A stretch of 64,000 nucleotides of DNA from G963923945 sp965199175 (GTDB lineage Bacteria; Pseudomonadota; Alphaproteobacteria; G963923945): NCBI GenBank assembly GCA_965199175.1, contig OZ240684.1, forward strand, positions 372,001 to 436,000. Direction: 5' to 3'. The position numbers and the translations under genes were made by a program. The notes beneath the pieces are model-generated. The model was not told where the DNA came from. It saw nothing but the letters and a program-made list of their open reading frames with translations, and made no database searches. Below, piece by piece: positions 1 to 6,815 of this stretch (positions are counted from its first letter, which is position 1; every line of letters begins with the position of its first letter).

Positions 1-616
1 ATAAGGGGTTGGTGGTGGTTGTTTGCGCAGGCTGGATTTCAGGGAGAAAAAAGCACACGCATGCCAGAATCAACACGCCACCAAGGATGGACCAATAAAT
101 GCTGTCCGGGCCGGATATATCGACCCATCCACCCCCGCCAATCACCGCGATGATAAAGGAGAGAGAGCCCCACAGCCGCAATGATCCATAGTTGAGATTA
201 TGTTTATCGGCTACAGCCAGAGCGACACTCTCACTTAAGGGAAATTTGCCGGAAAACAATGCTGAAGATACAATGGTTAAGGGAACCAGGGCCCAGAAGG
301 TTTCGACAAACCAAAATGCCGCAATGACCGGAATATTGCCTAATCCGAGGATGATCATCACAGATCGGGGACCATGCCGGTCAGCATTCCGGGTGACGAT
401 GGCATTGGTGATCAGCTTGGTCCACAGACCGATACCGACCAACAGACCAATTTCCTCTACGGATAATCCCCGGCTTGCCAGCCAAACCGGCCAGAATGGC
501 AGATAAACCCCCACGACCGCGAATTGGGCGCCGTAAAAAACAGCCAGCCGAACCGCAACACTTTTGCTGTGAGCTTTGTTCTGAGGTTTTGTCTCACAAG
601 GAGGGGGACTGGTCAT
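1..616 (-). CDS. MFS transporter, HcaT/nucleoside-symporter-like (partial, C-terminus outside window)
   Basis: Reads leftward from an ATG at 616 and runs off the left edge, so only the first 205 residues are seen. They contain several hydrophobic membrane segments, the first from about residue 21, and the motif YGSLRLWGS at residues 143-151, which is typical of the MFS_1_like group (HcaT-type phenylpropionate and nucleoside symporters) in the inner membrane. The substrate cannot be told from this part. The start codon lies inside the first unit of a 15-bp tandem repeat (607-651), so the extreme N-terminus may vary. It is co-oriented with rlmB but separated from it by about 130 bp of repeat-rich spacer, so joint transcription is uncertain. 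Confidence 0.75.
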   Translation of the reverse strand, partial: MTSPPPCETKPQNKAHSKSVAVRLAVFYGAQFAVVGVYLPFWPVWLASRGLSVEEIGLLVGIGLWTKLITNAIVTRNADRHGPRSVMIILGLGNIPVIAAFWFVETFWALVPLTIVSSALFSGKFPLSESVALAVADKHNLNYGSLRLWGSLSFIIAVIGGGGWVDISGPDSIYWSILGGVLILACVCFFLPEIQPAQTTTTNPL

Positions 617-651
617 ATAATGACTGGTTATAAAGTGACTGGTTACACAAT
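607..651. repeat. 15-bp tandem repeat, 3 copies
   Basis: Three consecutive 15-bp units, each beginning GACTGGT, at 607-621, 622-636 and 637-651. The units differ at a few positions. The first overlaps the start codon of the leftward transporter gene; the other two form its upstream region. Confidence 0.85.
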
Positions 652-696
652 GAGTAATAAACGGGTGATGCGAGTCGGTGTTCAGGCAACCGGTGC

Positions 697-728
697 GCAA
701 TGATCACAAATAGCAATGATCACAAATA
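697..728. repeat. 16-bp perfect tandem duplication
   Basis: The unit GCAATGATCACAAATA occurs twice without a mismatch at 697-712 and 713-728, in the spacer between rlmB and the transporter gene. It resembles the short tandem duplications in other spacers of this window but has its own unit sequence. Confidence 0.9.
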
Positions 729-745
729 AATGTGGTCAATATCAT

Positions 746-1606
746 TCATCCGGAGCGGTGAATCGCATAAAGAGCCACCGCAGCAGCAGTGGAGACGCTG
801 AGGCTATCGGGGGTTTCCGGTGTTTGGGGTTGCGGGGCTAACCGTGCCAGAAGATCACAAAATAGTGTCGTTAAGCGACGGAGTCCCCGGCCTTCTGCAC
901 CGATGACCAGGGCTGATTTTTCGTATCCGCCAGCTGAGGTTATTTCCTGGTCACTTTCAGGGTCAAGACCGATGCACCAAAACCCGTCGGTCTGTAAGGT
1001 ACTAAGGGTCCGGGACAGATTGGCGACCCGGAACAGCGGGATTGCTTCCAGAGCCCCGGAAGCAGCCTTAGCCAGAGCGCCGCTTTCTGGTGGTGAATGA
1101 CGGTCTTGCATGATGACACCCACAGCTCCGAATACTGCTGCTGAGCGCAATACAGAGCCAACATGATGCGGGTCGGTTACCTGATCAAGGACAACCAGAC
1201 AGGCCCGATGCTGCTTTTTCCAGGTGGCGCGGGCCTGTTGCCAGTCCGGATTGGGGAGCGGGCGGGTTTCAAGAAGGATGCCCTGATGGACTGTTTGCGA
1301 ACCAAGCAGATGATTCAGCTCTGCCCGTTTGGTTACCCTCAGCGGGAGCTTCCCGGATACGCTATCGGAATTTTTATTGAGATACGTGTTGAGAGCATCG
1401 GCACCCTGTTCTGTTGTCAGGAGACTCAGATTCTCACGCTGAGGATTGCGGAGAGCGGCAACCACCGCATGCCAGCCATACAGATAGATGGGGGGTGTTG
1501 CTTTCCCGACCTGGCGATCATCTGAAAGGGACGTGTTTTTGGCCACAGTTTTACGCGCGGCAATTTTGTTTACAGCAACCGGATTGGATGATTTTCTGGC
1601 GGGCAT
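746..1606 (-). CDS. rlmB: 23S rRNA (guanosine-2'-O)-methyltransferase RlmB
   Basis: A SPOUT-class methyltransferase of 286 residues that methylates the 2'-O of a conserved guanosine (G2251 in E. coli) in the peptidyl-transferase P-loop of 23S rRNA. The N-terminal 35-40 residues are a basic, low-complexity extension. A substrate-binding domain follows, opening with IYLYGWHAVVAALRNP. The three SpoU motifs are present: DQVTDPHHVGSVLRSA (141-156, with the catalytic Arg), ALVIGAEGRGLRR (232-244) and DSLSVSTAAAVALYAIHR (267-284). The ATG at 1606 has only a weak Shine-Dalgarno, so a start slightly downstream is possible. It is transcribed away from tRNA-Tyr, and rlmB next to this tRNA/tuf cluster is a familiar alphaproteobacterial arrangement. 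Confidence 0.93.
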   Translation of the reverse strand: MPARKSSNPVAVNKIAARKTVAKNTSLSDDRQVGKATPPIYLYGWHAVVAALRNPQRENLSLLTTEQGADALNTYLNKNSDSVSGKLPLRVTKRAELNHLLGSQTVHQGILLETRPLPNPDWQQARATWKKQHRACLVVLDQVTDPHHVGSVLRSAAVFGAVGVIMQDRHSPPESGALAKAASGALEAIPLFRVANLSRTLSTLQTDGFWCIGLDPESDQEITSAGGYEKSALVIGAEGRGLRRLTTLFCDLLARLAPQPQTPETPDSLSVSTAAAVALYAIHRSG

Positions 1607-1765
1607 TGTCTTTGACTGAGATATCTTTTATTCAATTTCGGCCTTTGTGAACCTTATGTAAATGGCTGGTGCTGATTTCAGCGAAAATTACCCGGCCTGA
1701 TATCGTGCGGATATCAGTTTTATAAAATCAGGTTGGGTAATCTTGGTTCGGGTTGATGTTTGGCG

Positions 1766-1793
1766 TTGACATCGACTACAGGATGCTCATATT
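1766..1793 (+). promoter_or_regulatory. Candidate sigma-70 promoter for the tRNA-Tyr/tRNA-Gly/tuf cluster
   Basis: A perfect -35 box TTGACA at 1766-1771 and a -10-like CATATT at 1788-1793, with a 16-bp spacer. The predicted start point is about 30 bp before the tRNA-Tyr 5' end, a typical leader length for a tRNA gene. No experimental support. Confidence 0.45.
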
Positions 1794-1830
1794 TCGCATT
1801 CTTTCTTCTGCCAAATCAACCAACGGATTC

Positions 1831-1916
1831 GGTGGGGTGGCCGAGTGGTTAAAGGCAGCAGACTGTAAATCTGCCGACATTAGTCTACGTAGGTTCGAAT
1901 CCTACCCCCACCACCA
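1831..1916 (+). tRNA. tRNA-Tyr (anticodon GUA)
   Basis: A class II tRNA of 86 nt with encoded CCA (1914-1916). The acceptor GGTGGGG (1831-1837) pairs with CCCCACC (1906-1912). The anticodon stem GCAGA/TCTGC encloses a loop with GTA at 1865-1867. A long variable arm and a T-arm with TTCGAAT follow. It is the first gene of the tRNA/tuf cluster. Confidence 0.97.
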
Positions 1917-1972
1917 CCGGGCGCAGACTTATTTACAGGGGATGCAAATGCCAGAACCACACCGGTACCCTT

Positions 1973-1986
1973 ATGTAACGTTACAT
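1973..1986. promoter_or_regulatory. Perfect 14-bp palindrome, possible operator
   Basis: ATGTAACGTTACAT is perfectly self-complementary and lies between tRNA-Tyr and tRNA-Gly, upstream of the first tuf copy. The size suits a dimeric DNA-binding regulator, but the protein and any role are unknown. Confidence 0.3.
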
Positions 1987-2120
1987 CTACCCTTAGAAGG
2001 ATCGTGTAATCCCGGGAAAGTTAAAGTATAACATCTTAGAGAAAATGTGATACATTGGTTCTTAAAGCAATATATTGATCCTTAAACTGCGGAAAAATAT
2101 GAAAAGAAAAATCTGAAAAA

Positions 2121-2177
2121 CAGATAACAATTCTAAAAAAACAGATAACAATTCTAAAAAAACAGATAACAATCAGG
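2121..2177. repeat. 21-bp tandem repeat, about 2.7 copies
   Basis: Units start with CAGATAACAA at 2121, 2142 and 2163. The first two are identical over 21 bp; the third matches for its first 12 bases and then diverges. This is part of a longer slippage-like A-rich tract reaching to about 2310. Confidence 0.8.
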
Positions 2178-2337
2178 AATCAATACGGCAAATAAAAATC
2201 AATAACGGAAATAAACAGGAATCAATAAAAATAAACAGGAATCAATAACAGAAATAAATACAGGAATACGTAATAAATACAGGAATACGTACAGGAACAA
2301 ATCAATGAGAATCACGCATAAACGCATGAGACTCCAG

Positions 2338-2411
2338 GCGGGCGTAGCTTAATGGTAAAGCCCCAGCCTTCCAAGCTGGTTACGTGGGTTCGATTCCCAT
2401 CGCCCGCTCCA
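2338..2411 (+). tRNA. tRNA-Gly (anticodon UCC)
   Basis: 74 nt with encoded CCA (2409-2411). The acceptor GCGGGCG (2338-2344) pairs with CGCCCGC (2401-2407). Anticodon stem CCAGC/GCTGG with TCC in the loop; T-loop TTCGATT. The CCA end is joined directly to sequence identical with the 3' end of fusA: the duplicated tuf block starts at 2410, inside the CCA. Confidence 0.97.
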
Positions 2412-2515
2412 GGTTTCTGAGGAAGTTCGTGAGAAGCTGATGGGTTAGATTTGGGCTAGATTTTGGTTTATTTTGTGTGGATCATTTTTGATGGTATAAA
2501 GAAGGGTATCAAGAG

Positions 2516-3706
2516 ATGTCGAAAGAGAAGTTTGAGCGTCGCAAGCCGCATTGCAACATTGGTACGATTGGTCATGTTGATCATGGTAAGACGACGTTAA
2601 CAGCGGCGATTACGAAGGTTTTATCGGAAGCTGGTGGTGCGGAAGTTTTGGCGTATGACCAGATTGACAATGCGCCTGAGGAGAAAGCGCGTGGTATTAC
2701 GATATCGACGGCGCATGTTGAATATGAGACGGAGAATCGTCATTATGCGCATGTGGACTGTCCTGGTCATGCGGATTATGTGAAGAACATGATTACGGGA
2801 GCGGCGCAGATGGATGGAGCGATATTGGTTGTTTCTGCGGCCGATGGTCCGATGCCGCAGACGCGTGAGCATATTTTGCTGGCGCGTCAGGTTGGTGTTC
2901 CGGCGATGGTTGTGTATCTGAACAAGGTTGATCAGGTTGATGATGATGAGTTGCTGGAGTTGGTGGAGCTGGAGGTGAGGGAGTTGTTATCGTCTTATGA
3001 TTTTGCGGGCGATGAGATACCGATTGTGAAGGGTTCTGCATTGGCGGCGATTGAGGGTGGTGATGCATCACAGGGCAAGGAATCTATTTTATCATTGATG
3101 GAAGCGGTTGATTCGTATATTCCGCAGCCTGATCGTCCTGTGGATCAGCCGTTTTTGATGCCGATTGAGGATGTTTTTTCGATATCGGGTCGTGGTACGG
3201 TTGTGACGGGTCGCGTTGAGCAGGGTGTTTTGAATGTGAATGATGAGATAGAGATTGTTGGGATTCGTGAGACGAGTAAGACGGTTTGTACGGGTGTTGA
3301 GATGTTTCGTAAATTGTTGGATCGTGGTGAAGCTGGGGATAATATTGGTGCGTTATTGAGAGGGACGAAGCGTGAGGATGTGGAGCGCGGTCAGGTATTG
3401 TCCGCGCCTGGTTCGATTACGCCGCATCGTAAGTTTAAGGCGGAGGCGTATATATTGACGAAAGATGAGGGGGGTCGTCATACGCCGTTTTTTACGAATT
3501 ATCGTCCTCAGTTTTATTTTCGCACGACGGATGTGACGGGACATGTTGAGTTGCCTTCGGGTACGGAGATGGTGATGCCGGGTGATAACATAGCGATGGA
3601 TGTGGAGTTGATTACGCCGATTGCGATGGATAAGGGTTTGCGTTTTGCGATCCGTGAGGGTGGTCGCACGGTCGGGGCTGGCGTGGTTGCTGAGATCATC
3701 GAATAG
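2516..3706 (+). CDS. tuf: Elongation factor Tu (tufB-position copy)
   Basis: EF-Tu, the GTPase that brings aminoacyl-tRNA to the ribosomal A site. 396 residues, full length. G1 GHVDHGKTTLT (residues 19-29), switch and DCPGHADYV (81-89), and NKVD (136-139) are intact, followed by domains II and III. The protein is identical to the product at 19902-21092, and the DNA also matches throughout. The setting (tRNA-Tyr, tRNA-Gly, tuf, tRNA-Trp, secE, nusG) matches the classical tufB operon. Codon choice is unlike the ribosomal genes nearby: Thr is almost always ACG, Ala GCG and Leu TTG. Because the upstream sequence is a copy of the fusA-tuf junction, its translation signals are those of the other copy. 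Confidence 0.98.
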   Translation: MSKEKFERRKPHCNIGTIGHVDHGKTTLTAAITKVLSEAGGAEVLAYDQIDNAPEEKARGITISTAHVEYETENRHYAHVDCPGHADYVKNMITGAAQMDGAILVVSAADGPMPQTREHILLARQVGVPAMVVYLNKVDQVDDDELLELVELEVRELLSSYDFAGDEIPIVKGSALAAIEGGDASQGKESILSLMEAVDSYIPQPDRPVDQPFLMPIEDVFSISGRGTVVTGRVEQGVLNVNDEIEIVGIRETSKTVCTGVEMFRKLLDRGEAGDNIGALLRGTKREDVERGQVLSAPGSITPHRKFKAEAYILTKDEGGRHTPFFTNYRPQFYFRTTDVTGHVELPSGTEMVMPGDNIAMDVELITPIAMDKGLRFAIREGGRTVGAGVVAEIIE

Positions 3707-3745
3707 TTCACATCATCAATCATCACCATCAATAATGACCATCAA

Positions 3746-3845
3746 TAATCAAAGAGTATCAATCATAAAGAACACCGGATCATAAAGAACACCGGATCAT
3801 AAAGAACATCAGGTAACAAAGAGCATCGAGTCACAAAGAGTATCA
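3746..3845. repeat. 17-bp repeat array downstream of tuf copy 1 (about 6 units)
   Basis: Degenerate 17-bp units sharing the core AAAGA followed by RYAYC. The array equals the first six units of the one at 21132-21318 and is cut off near the end of the sixth, where the duplicated block ends. Confidence 0.85.
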
Positions 3846-3974
3846 TTTATGTGAGATCAAAGGAGATCGACAGGGGGCAGCCGCCTTGTTGCTCAATGGG
3901 TGTTTGCCATATTCTCATCGGAGCATGTATGCGTATGGAAGGTCAGGAGAATAAAAATTGGTGGTGATTGTTGA

Positions 3975-4050
3975 AGGAGCGTAGCTCAATTGGTAGAGCA
4001 CCGGTCTCCAAAACCGGGGGTTGTAGGTTCGATTCCTATCGCTCCTGCCA
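3975..4050 (+). tRNA. tRNA-Trp (anticodon CCA)
   Basis: 76 nt with encoded CCA (4048-4050). The acceptor AGGAGCG (3975-3981) pairs with CGCTCCT (4040-4046). Anticodon stem CCGGT/ACCGG with CCA in the loop; T-loop TTCGATT. It sits between tuf and secE, the usual bacterial position. The 200-bp spacer that follows contains near repeats such as GAGATAAGAGTT, twice. Confidence 0.97.
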
Positions 4051-4255
4051 GTTCTTATAAGTGATAATTTTTGATGATTCTTGATAATTTAAGGTGATGG
4101 TTCTTAAAGCGTAGCAATTCTTAAAGAGATAAGAGTTTTCAGAGAGATAAGAGTTCTTGAGAAAGTAACTCAGGTGAACAGAATAACAGGACCAAGATCT
4201 GTTTTTGTGGTGGTGTATTATGCTGCCGGAATTTTTGTGACGGGTGGAAAAGGGT

Positions 4256-4453
4256 ATGTCTAAGATCAATCCAGCTCAGTTCGTGCGTGAGGTGCGCCAG
4301 GAGGCTTTGAAAGTGACATGGCCGCTTAAGAAAGAGGTCGCGTTGACGACTTTGATGGTATTCATTTTCGTTTTTTTGGCGTCAATTTTTTTTCTTTTGG
4401 TTGACCAGGTGGTTTCTTTTGGTATTCGTTCTTTGCTTGGGTTTGGGGAATAA
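4256..4453 (+). CDS. secE: Preprotein translocase subunit SecE
   Basis: The small essential subunit that clamps SecY in the inner-membrane protein-conducting channel. 65 residues, the short single-span form usual outside the gammaproteobacteria. The conserved amphipathic helix VRQEALKVTWPLKKEV (residues 10-25) is followed by one membrane span, about residues 26-50. I chose the ATG at 4256 because GGAAAAGGG lies just upstream; an in-frame GTG at 4244 would add four residues. The stop is seven bases before nusG, so the two are co-transcribed. Confidence 0.95.
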   Translation: MSKINPAQFVREVRQEALKVTWPLKKEVALTTLMVFIFVFLASIFFLLVDQVVSFGIRSLLGFGE

Positions 4454-4459
4454 TTGGTC

Positions 4460-4996
4460 ATGGAGTCGCCACATTGGTATGTTCTCCACGTATATTCGGG
4501 GTTTGAAAAGAAAGTTGCCGAATCGATTAAGGAACAGGCCCGGCAAAAAGGGTTGTCAGAAAATTTTGAGGAAATTTTGGTTCCGACCGAAACAGTGGTC
4601 CAGATGCACCGGGGTGCTAAATCGAGTGCTGAGCGTAAACTTTTCCCCGGTTATATTTTGTTAAAAATGGTGATGGAAGATCAGGCATGGCATTTGGTTA
4701 AAAACACACCGAAAGTGAGCGGGTTTCTAGGTGGTGTTCACGGTGGGGCGATGCCGGTTTCTGAAGATGAGGTTCAGCGCATTCTGCATCAGGTTGAGGA
4801 GGGGGTCTCGCGTCCCAAACCGGTGGTTACTTTCGAAGTGGGGGAACAGGTCCGGGTTTGTGATGGACCTTTTACGTCTTTTAACGGCCTGGTTGAAGAG
4901 GTGGATGAAGATAAAGCGCGCTTAAAAGTGGCGGTCTCGATTTTTGGACGGGCAACACCGGTTGAGCTGGAATATGCGCAAGTCGAAAAAGTGTGA
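4460..4996 (+). CDS. nusG: Transcription termination/antitermination factor NusG
   Basis: Binds RNA polymerase, suppresses pausing, and links it to Rho or to ribosomal S10. 178 residues. NGN domain from HWYVLHVYSGFEKKVAESI through GYILLKMVM, then a short linker and a C-terminal KOW domain (from FEVGEQVRVCDGPF to the end). The ATG at 4460 lies just after the secE stop; an in-frame TTG at 4454 would add two residues. Both domains are of ordinary length, and no insert is seen. Confidence 0.96.
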   Translation: MESPHWYVLHVYSGFEKKVAESIKEQARQKGLSENFEEILVPTETVVQMHRGAKSSAERKLFPGYILLKMVMEDQAWHLVKNTPKVSGFLGGVHGGAMPVSEDEVQRILHQVEEGVSRPKPVVTFEVGEQVRVCDGPFTSFNGLVEEVDEDKARLKVAVSIFGRATPVELEYAQVEKV

Positions 4997-5361
4997 GTGC
5001 CATGGCGTTAGAATACAGGTCATTATGACCATCAATGACGATAAAAAATGACCGCGAAGAGAGAATAAGAGAATATCTGAAGAGAATTTGAAAAAACCGG
5101 GAAAGACTGAGAAAAATTAAAGAAACAGATAAAAATTGAAGCAACCGGGGAAAACTGAAAAAATTAAAGAAACGGTCGAAGATTGAAGAAACAAATAAAG
5201 ATTAAAGAAAAAGAAAAAAATTAAAGAAACAGACAAAGACTAAAAAAACAGATAAAGACTAATAAAAACAGAAAAAAATTAAATAAAAAACAGACAAAGA
5301 TTGAAGACATTAAATAAAAAAGAATAAATTAAATAAAAAACAGAGAAAAGCTGAAAAAATT
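4997..5361. repeat. Purine-rich degenerate repeat spacer between nusG and rplK
   Basis: No gene seen. From about 5040 to 5350 the plus strand is almost all A, G and T, with many imperfect copies of a roughly 20-bp motif around ATTAAAGAAACAGATAAAG. Units drift along the tract: early ones carry ACCGGG, later ones AAATAAAAAACAGA. Any promoter for rplK must lie inside this tract or just after nusG; I see no clear -35/-10 pair. Confidence 0.75.
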
Positions 5362-5790
5362 ATGGCCAAAAAAATTGAAGGATATTTGAAATTACAGATT
5401 CCGGCTGGTCAGGCCAACCCATCCCCGCCGGTGGGTCCGGCACTGGGCCAGCGCGGTGTGAATATCATGGAATTCTGCAAGGCGTTTAATGCCAGGACTC
5501 AGGATATGGATGCGGGGATGCCGGTACCGGTGGTGATCACCGTGTTTTCCGATAAGAGCTTTACGTTTGAAACCAAGTCACCGCCAGCCTCTTATTTCCT
5601 CAAGAAGGCCGCCAAACTCAACAAAGGGGGGGCGACTCCCGGGCGGGATGTCTCGGGTGTGGTTGACATGAAGCAGCTGCGTGAGATTGCCGAGAAAAAA
5701 ATGGCTGATTTAAACGCACATGATGTTGAATCAGCTGCGCGTATTATCGCTGGTTCGGCGCGTTCGATGGGCTTACAGGTTCGGGAGTAG
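5362..5790 (+). CDS. rplK: 50S ribosomal protein L11
   Basis: Forms the GTPase-associated centre with 23S rRNA and the L10/L12 stalk. 142 residues, normal length. The N-terminal domain (GYLKLQIPAGQANPSPPVGP) carries the proline-rich linker region that thiopeptides target, and the C-terminal RNA-binding domain contains GRDVSGVVDMKQLREIA. First gene of the rplKAJL-rpoBC run, four bases ahead of rplA. Confidence 0.98.
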   Translation: MAKKIEGYLKLQIPAGQANPSPPVGPALGQRGVNIMEFCKAFNARTQDMDAGMPVPVVITVFSDKSFTFETKSPPASYFLKKAAKLNKGGATPGRDVSGVVDMKQLREIAEKKMADLNAHDVESAARIIAGSARSMGLQVRE

Positions 5791-5794
5791 GAAG

Positions 5795-6493
5795 ATGGCG
5801 ATTGGTAAACGTTTGCGCGCCGCGCGTGAAAACACCCCGACAGATCATCTCCAGACTTTGGAAGATGCGGTTAAGCTGGTGAAGAAAAATGCCACCGCTC
5901 GATTCGATGAAACGATTGAGATTGCGGTTAATCTTGGTGTTGATGTGCGCCAGGCTGACCAGAATGTGCGTGGTATGGTACAGTTGCCGCATGGGTCGGG
6001 AAAATCGGTGCGTGTGGGTGTTTTTGCCAAAGGGGATAAAGCCAGGGAAGCAACCTCTGCTGGTGCTGATGTGGTTGGCAGTGATGATTTGGCCAAGGCG
6101 GTTGAAAAAGGTGATATCGCCTTTGATCGCTGTATCGCGACCCCGGATATGATGGCTGTTGTTGGTAAGCTGGGGAAAATTCTCGGTCCGCGTGGTCTCA
6201 TGCCCAACCCCAAATTGGGTACAGTGACGATGGATATTCAGGCGGCTGTTGCGGCTGCTAAAGCGGGTCAGGTTGAATTCCGGGCCGAAAAAGCTGGCCT
6301 GGTTCATGCCGGGATTGGCAGGGCGAGTTTTGAGGAAGATGCGTTGGTTGGCAATATCAGGGCTTTTGTTGATGCCTTGCTTAAAGCCAAACCATTGGGG
6401 GCGAAGGGAACCTATCTTAAGCGGGCGGCGATGAGTTCGACGATGGGGCCGGGAATAAAACTGGATGTGGCAAGCCTGAGCGCGCTTGATTGA
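5795..6493 (+). CDS. rplA: 50S ribosomal protein L1
   Basis: Builds the mobile L1 stalk that guides deacylated tRNA out of the E site; in many bacteria it also represses its own mRNA. 232 residues. The RNA-binding signature is present (PHGSGKSVRVGVFAKG near residue 67, then LGPRGLMPNPKLGTV near 128). The ATG at 5795 is four bases after the rplK stop; an in-frame upstream extension into rplK is not used. Confidence 0.97.
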   Translation: MAIGKRLRAARENTPTDHLQTLEDAVKLVKKNATARFDETIEIAVNLGVDVRQADQNVRGMVQLPHGSGKSVRVGVFAKGDKAREATSAGADVVGSDDLAKAVEKGDIAFDRCIATPDMMAVVGKLGKILGPRGLMPNPKLGTVTMDIQAAVAAAKAGQVEFRAEKAGLVHAGIGRASFEEDALVGNIRAFVDALLKAKPLGAKGTYLKRAAMSSTMGPGIKLDVASLSALD

Positions 6494-6815
6494 GTGCGGC
6501 TGCTTGCGTAAAAGATCCGTGGTACCGGTTTGTGTGAGGCCGCTACCAGGGGAGGCCGGTATGAGTGCCATTGTGATTGTTCTGATGGCATGAATATCTG
6601 CTGACCTGTCTGAGACCGTGGGTGTACCCGATATGCGGGTACTTAATGGCTGGTGCCGCCGACGTAGACGGAGTTCGGTTTTCTCTGCTGATGAGTGGGG
6701 ATGATTCGTAGTTCCGGGGCAGGCAATGCCTGGAGTATTCCGGGTGTTTTTTTAAGGATCAGGCCGGGGCAGTTCCTGGCCTGGTGTTGGTTGGAACGCG
6801 AATTGGAGAAAATCA
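6494..6815. other. rplA-rplJ leader region
   Basis: A 322-bp gap with no gene. Its middle holds the L10 leader (6609-6680). The first 100 bp include GCCGG-rich inverted pieces around 6520-6565 without a clear hairpin and T-run, and I found no strong promoter pair. Confidence 0.7.
6609..6680 (+). promoter_or_regulatory. Ribosomal L10 leader (autoregulatory mRNA element)
   Basis: Upstream of rplJ lies the pattern seen before alphaproteobacterial rplJ genes: GAGACCGTGGGTG, a 7-bp hairpin GTACCCG/CGGGTAC (6624-6630 with 6636-6642), then TTAATGGC and GACGTAGACGGAG. In known L10 leaders this part mimics the rRNA site of the L10-(L12)4 complex, so excess complex blocks rplJL translation. Assignment is by pattern memory; no folding was run. 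Confidence 0.7.

Larger units (their letters stand above)
1917..2337. other. Spacer between tRNA-Tyr and tRNA-Gly: palindrome plus repeat-rich AT DNA, no gene seen
   Basis: No convincing gene. The first 120 bp hold a perfect 14-bp palindrome ATGTAACGTTACAT (1973-1986), flanked by GGTA and TACC, that could be an operator. From about 2090 to 2310 the DNA is A-rich and built of short degenerate direct repeats: a 21-bp unit starting CAGATAACAA at 2121, 2142 and 2163, then repeated AATAAACAGGAATCAATAA-like and AATACAGGAATACGT-like pieces. No start codon with an SD or open frame of note. Confidence 0.7.
2410..3845. repeat. 1436-bp duplicated tuf block, copy 1
   Basis: The same sequence occurs at 19796-21231 with a constant offset of 17386 bp, and I found no mismatch or gap on reading. 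The block holds the last 36 coding bases of fusA plus its stop codon, the 67-bp fusA-tuf spacer, all of tuf, and part of a downstream 17-bp repeat array. At the left end it merges into the CCA of tRNA-Gly, where fusA has TCAGG and the tRNA has CCAGG. At the right end it stops inside a repeat unit at 3845. Confidence 0.95.

Noticed and set aside
2621..3732. Several short minus-strand frames opposite tuf, present identically in both copies
   Set aside because: Their perfect duplication reflects the duplicated tuf DNA, not selection. They are shadow frames.
2410..3845. Insertion sequence or transposon carrying tuf
   Set aside because: No terminal inverted repeats, target-site duplication or transposase. 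The boundaries are explained better by recombination between the fusA-tuf locus and the tufB locus.
5744..6571. 275-codon minus-strand frame opposite rplA
   Set aside because: Shadow of rplA, which is unmistakable; the product has no family resemblance.
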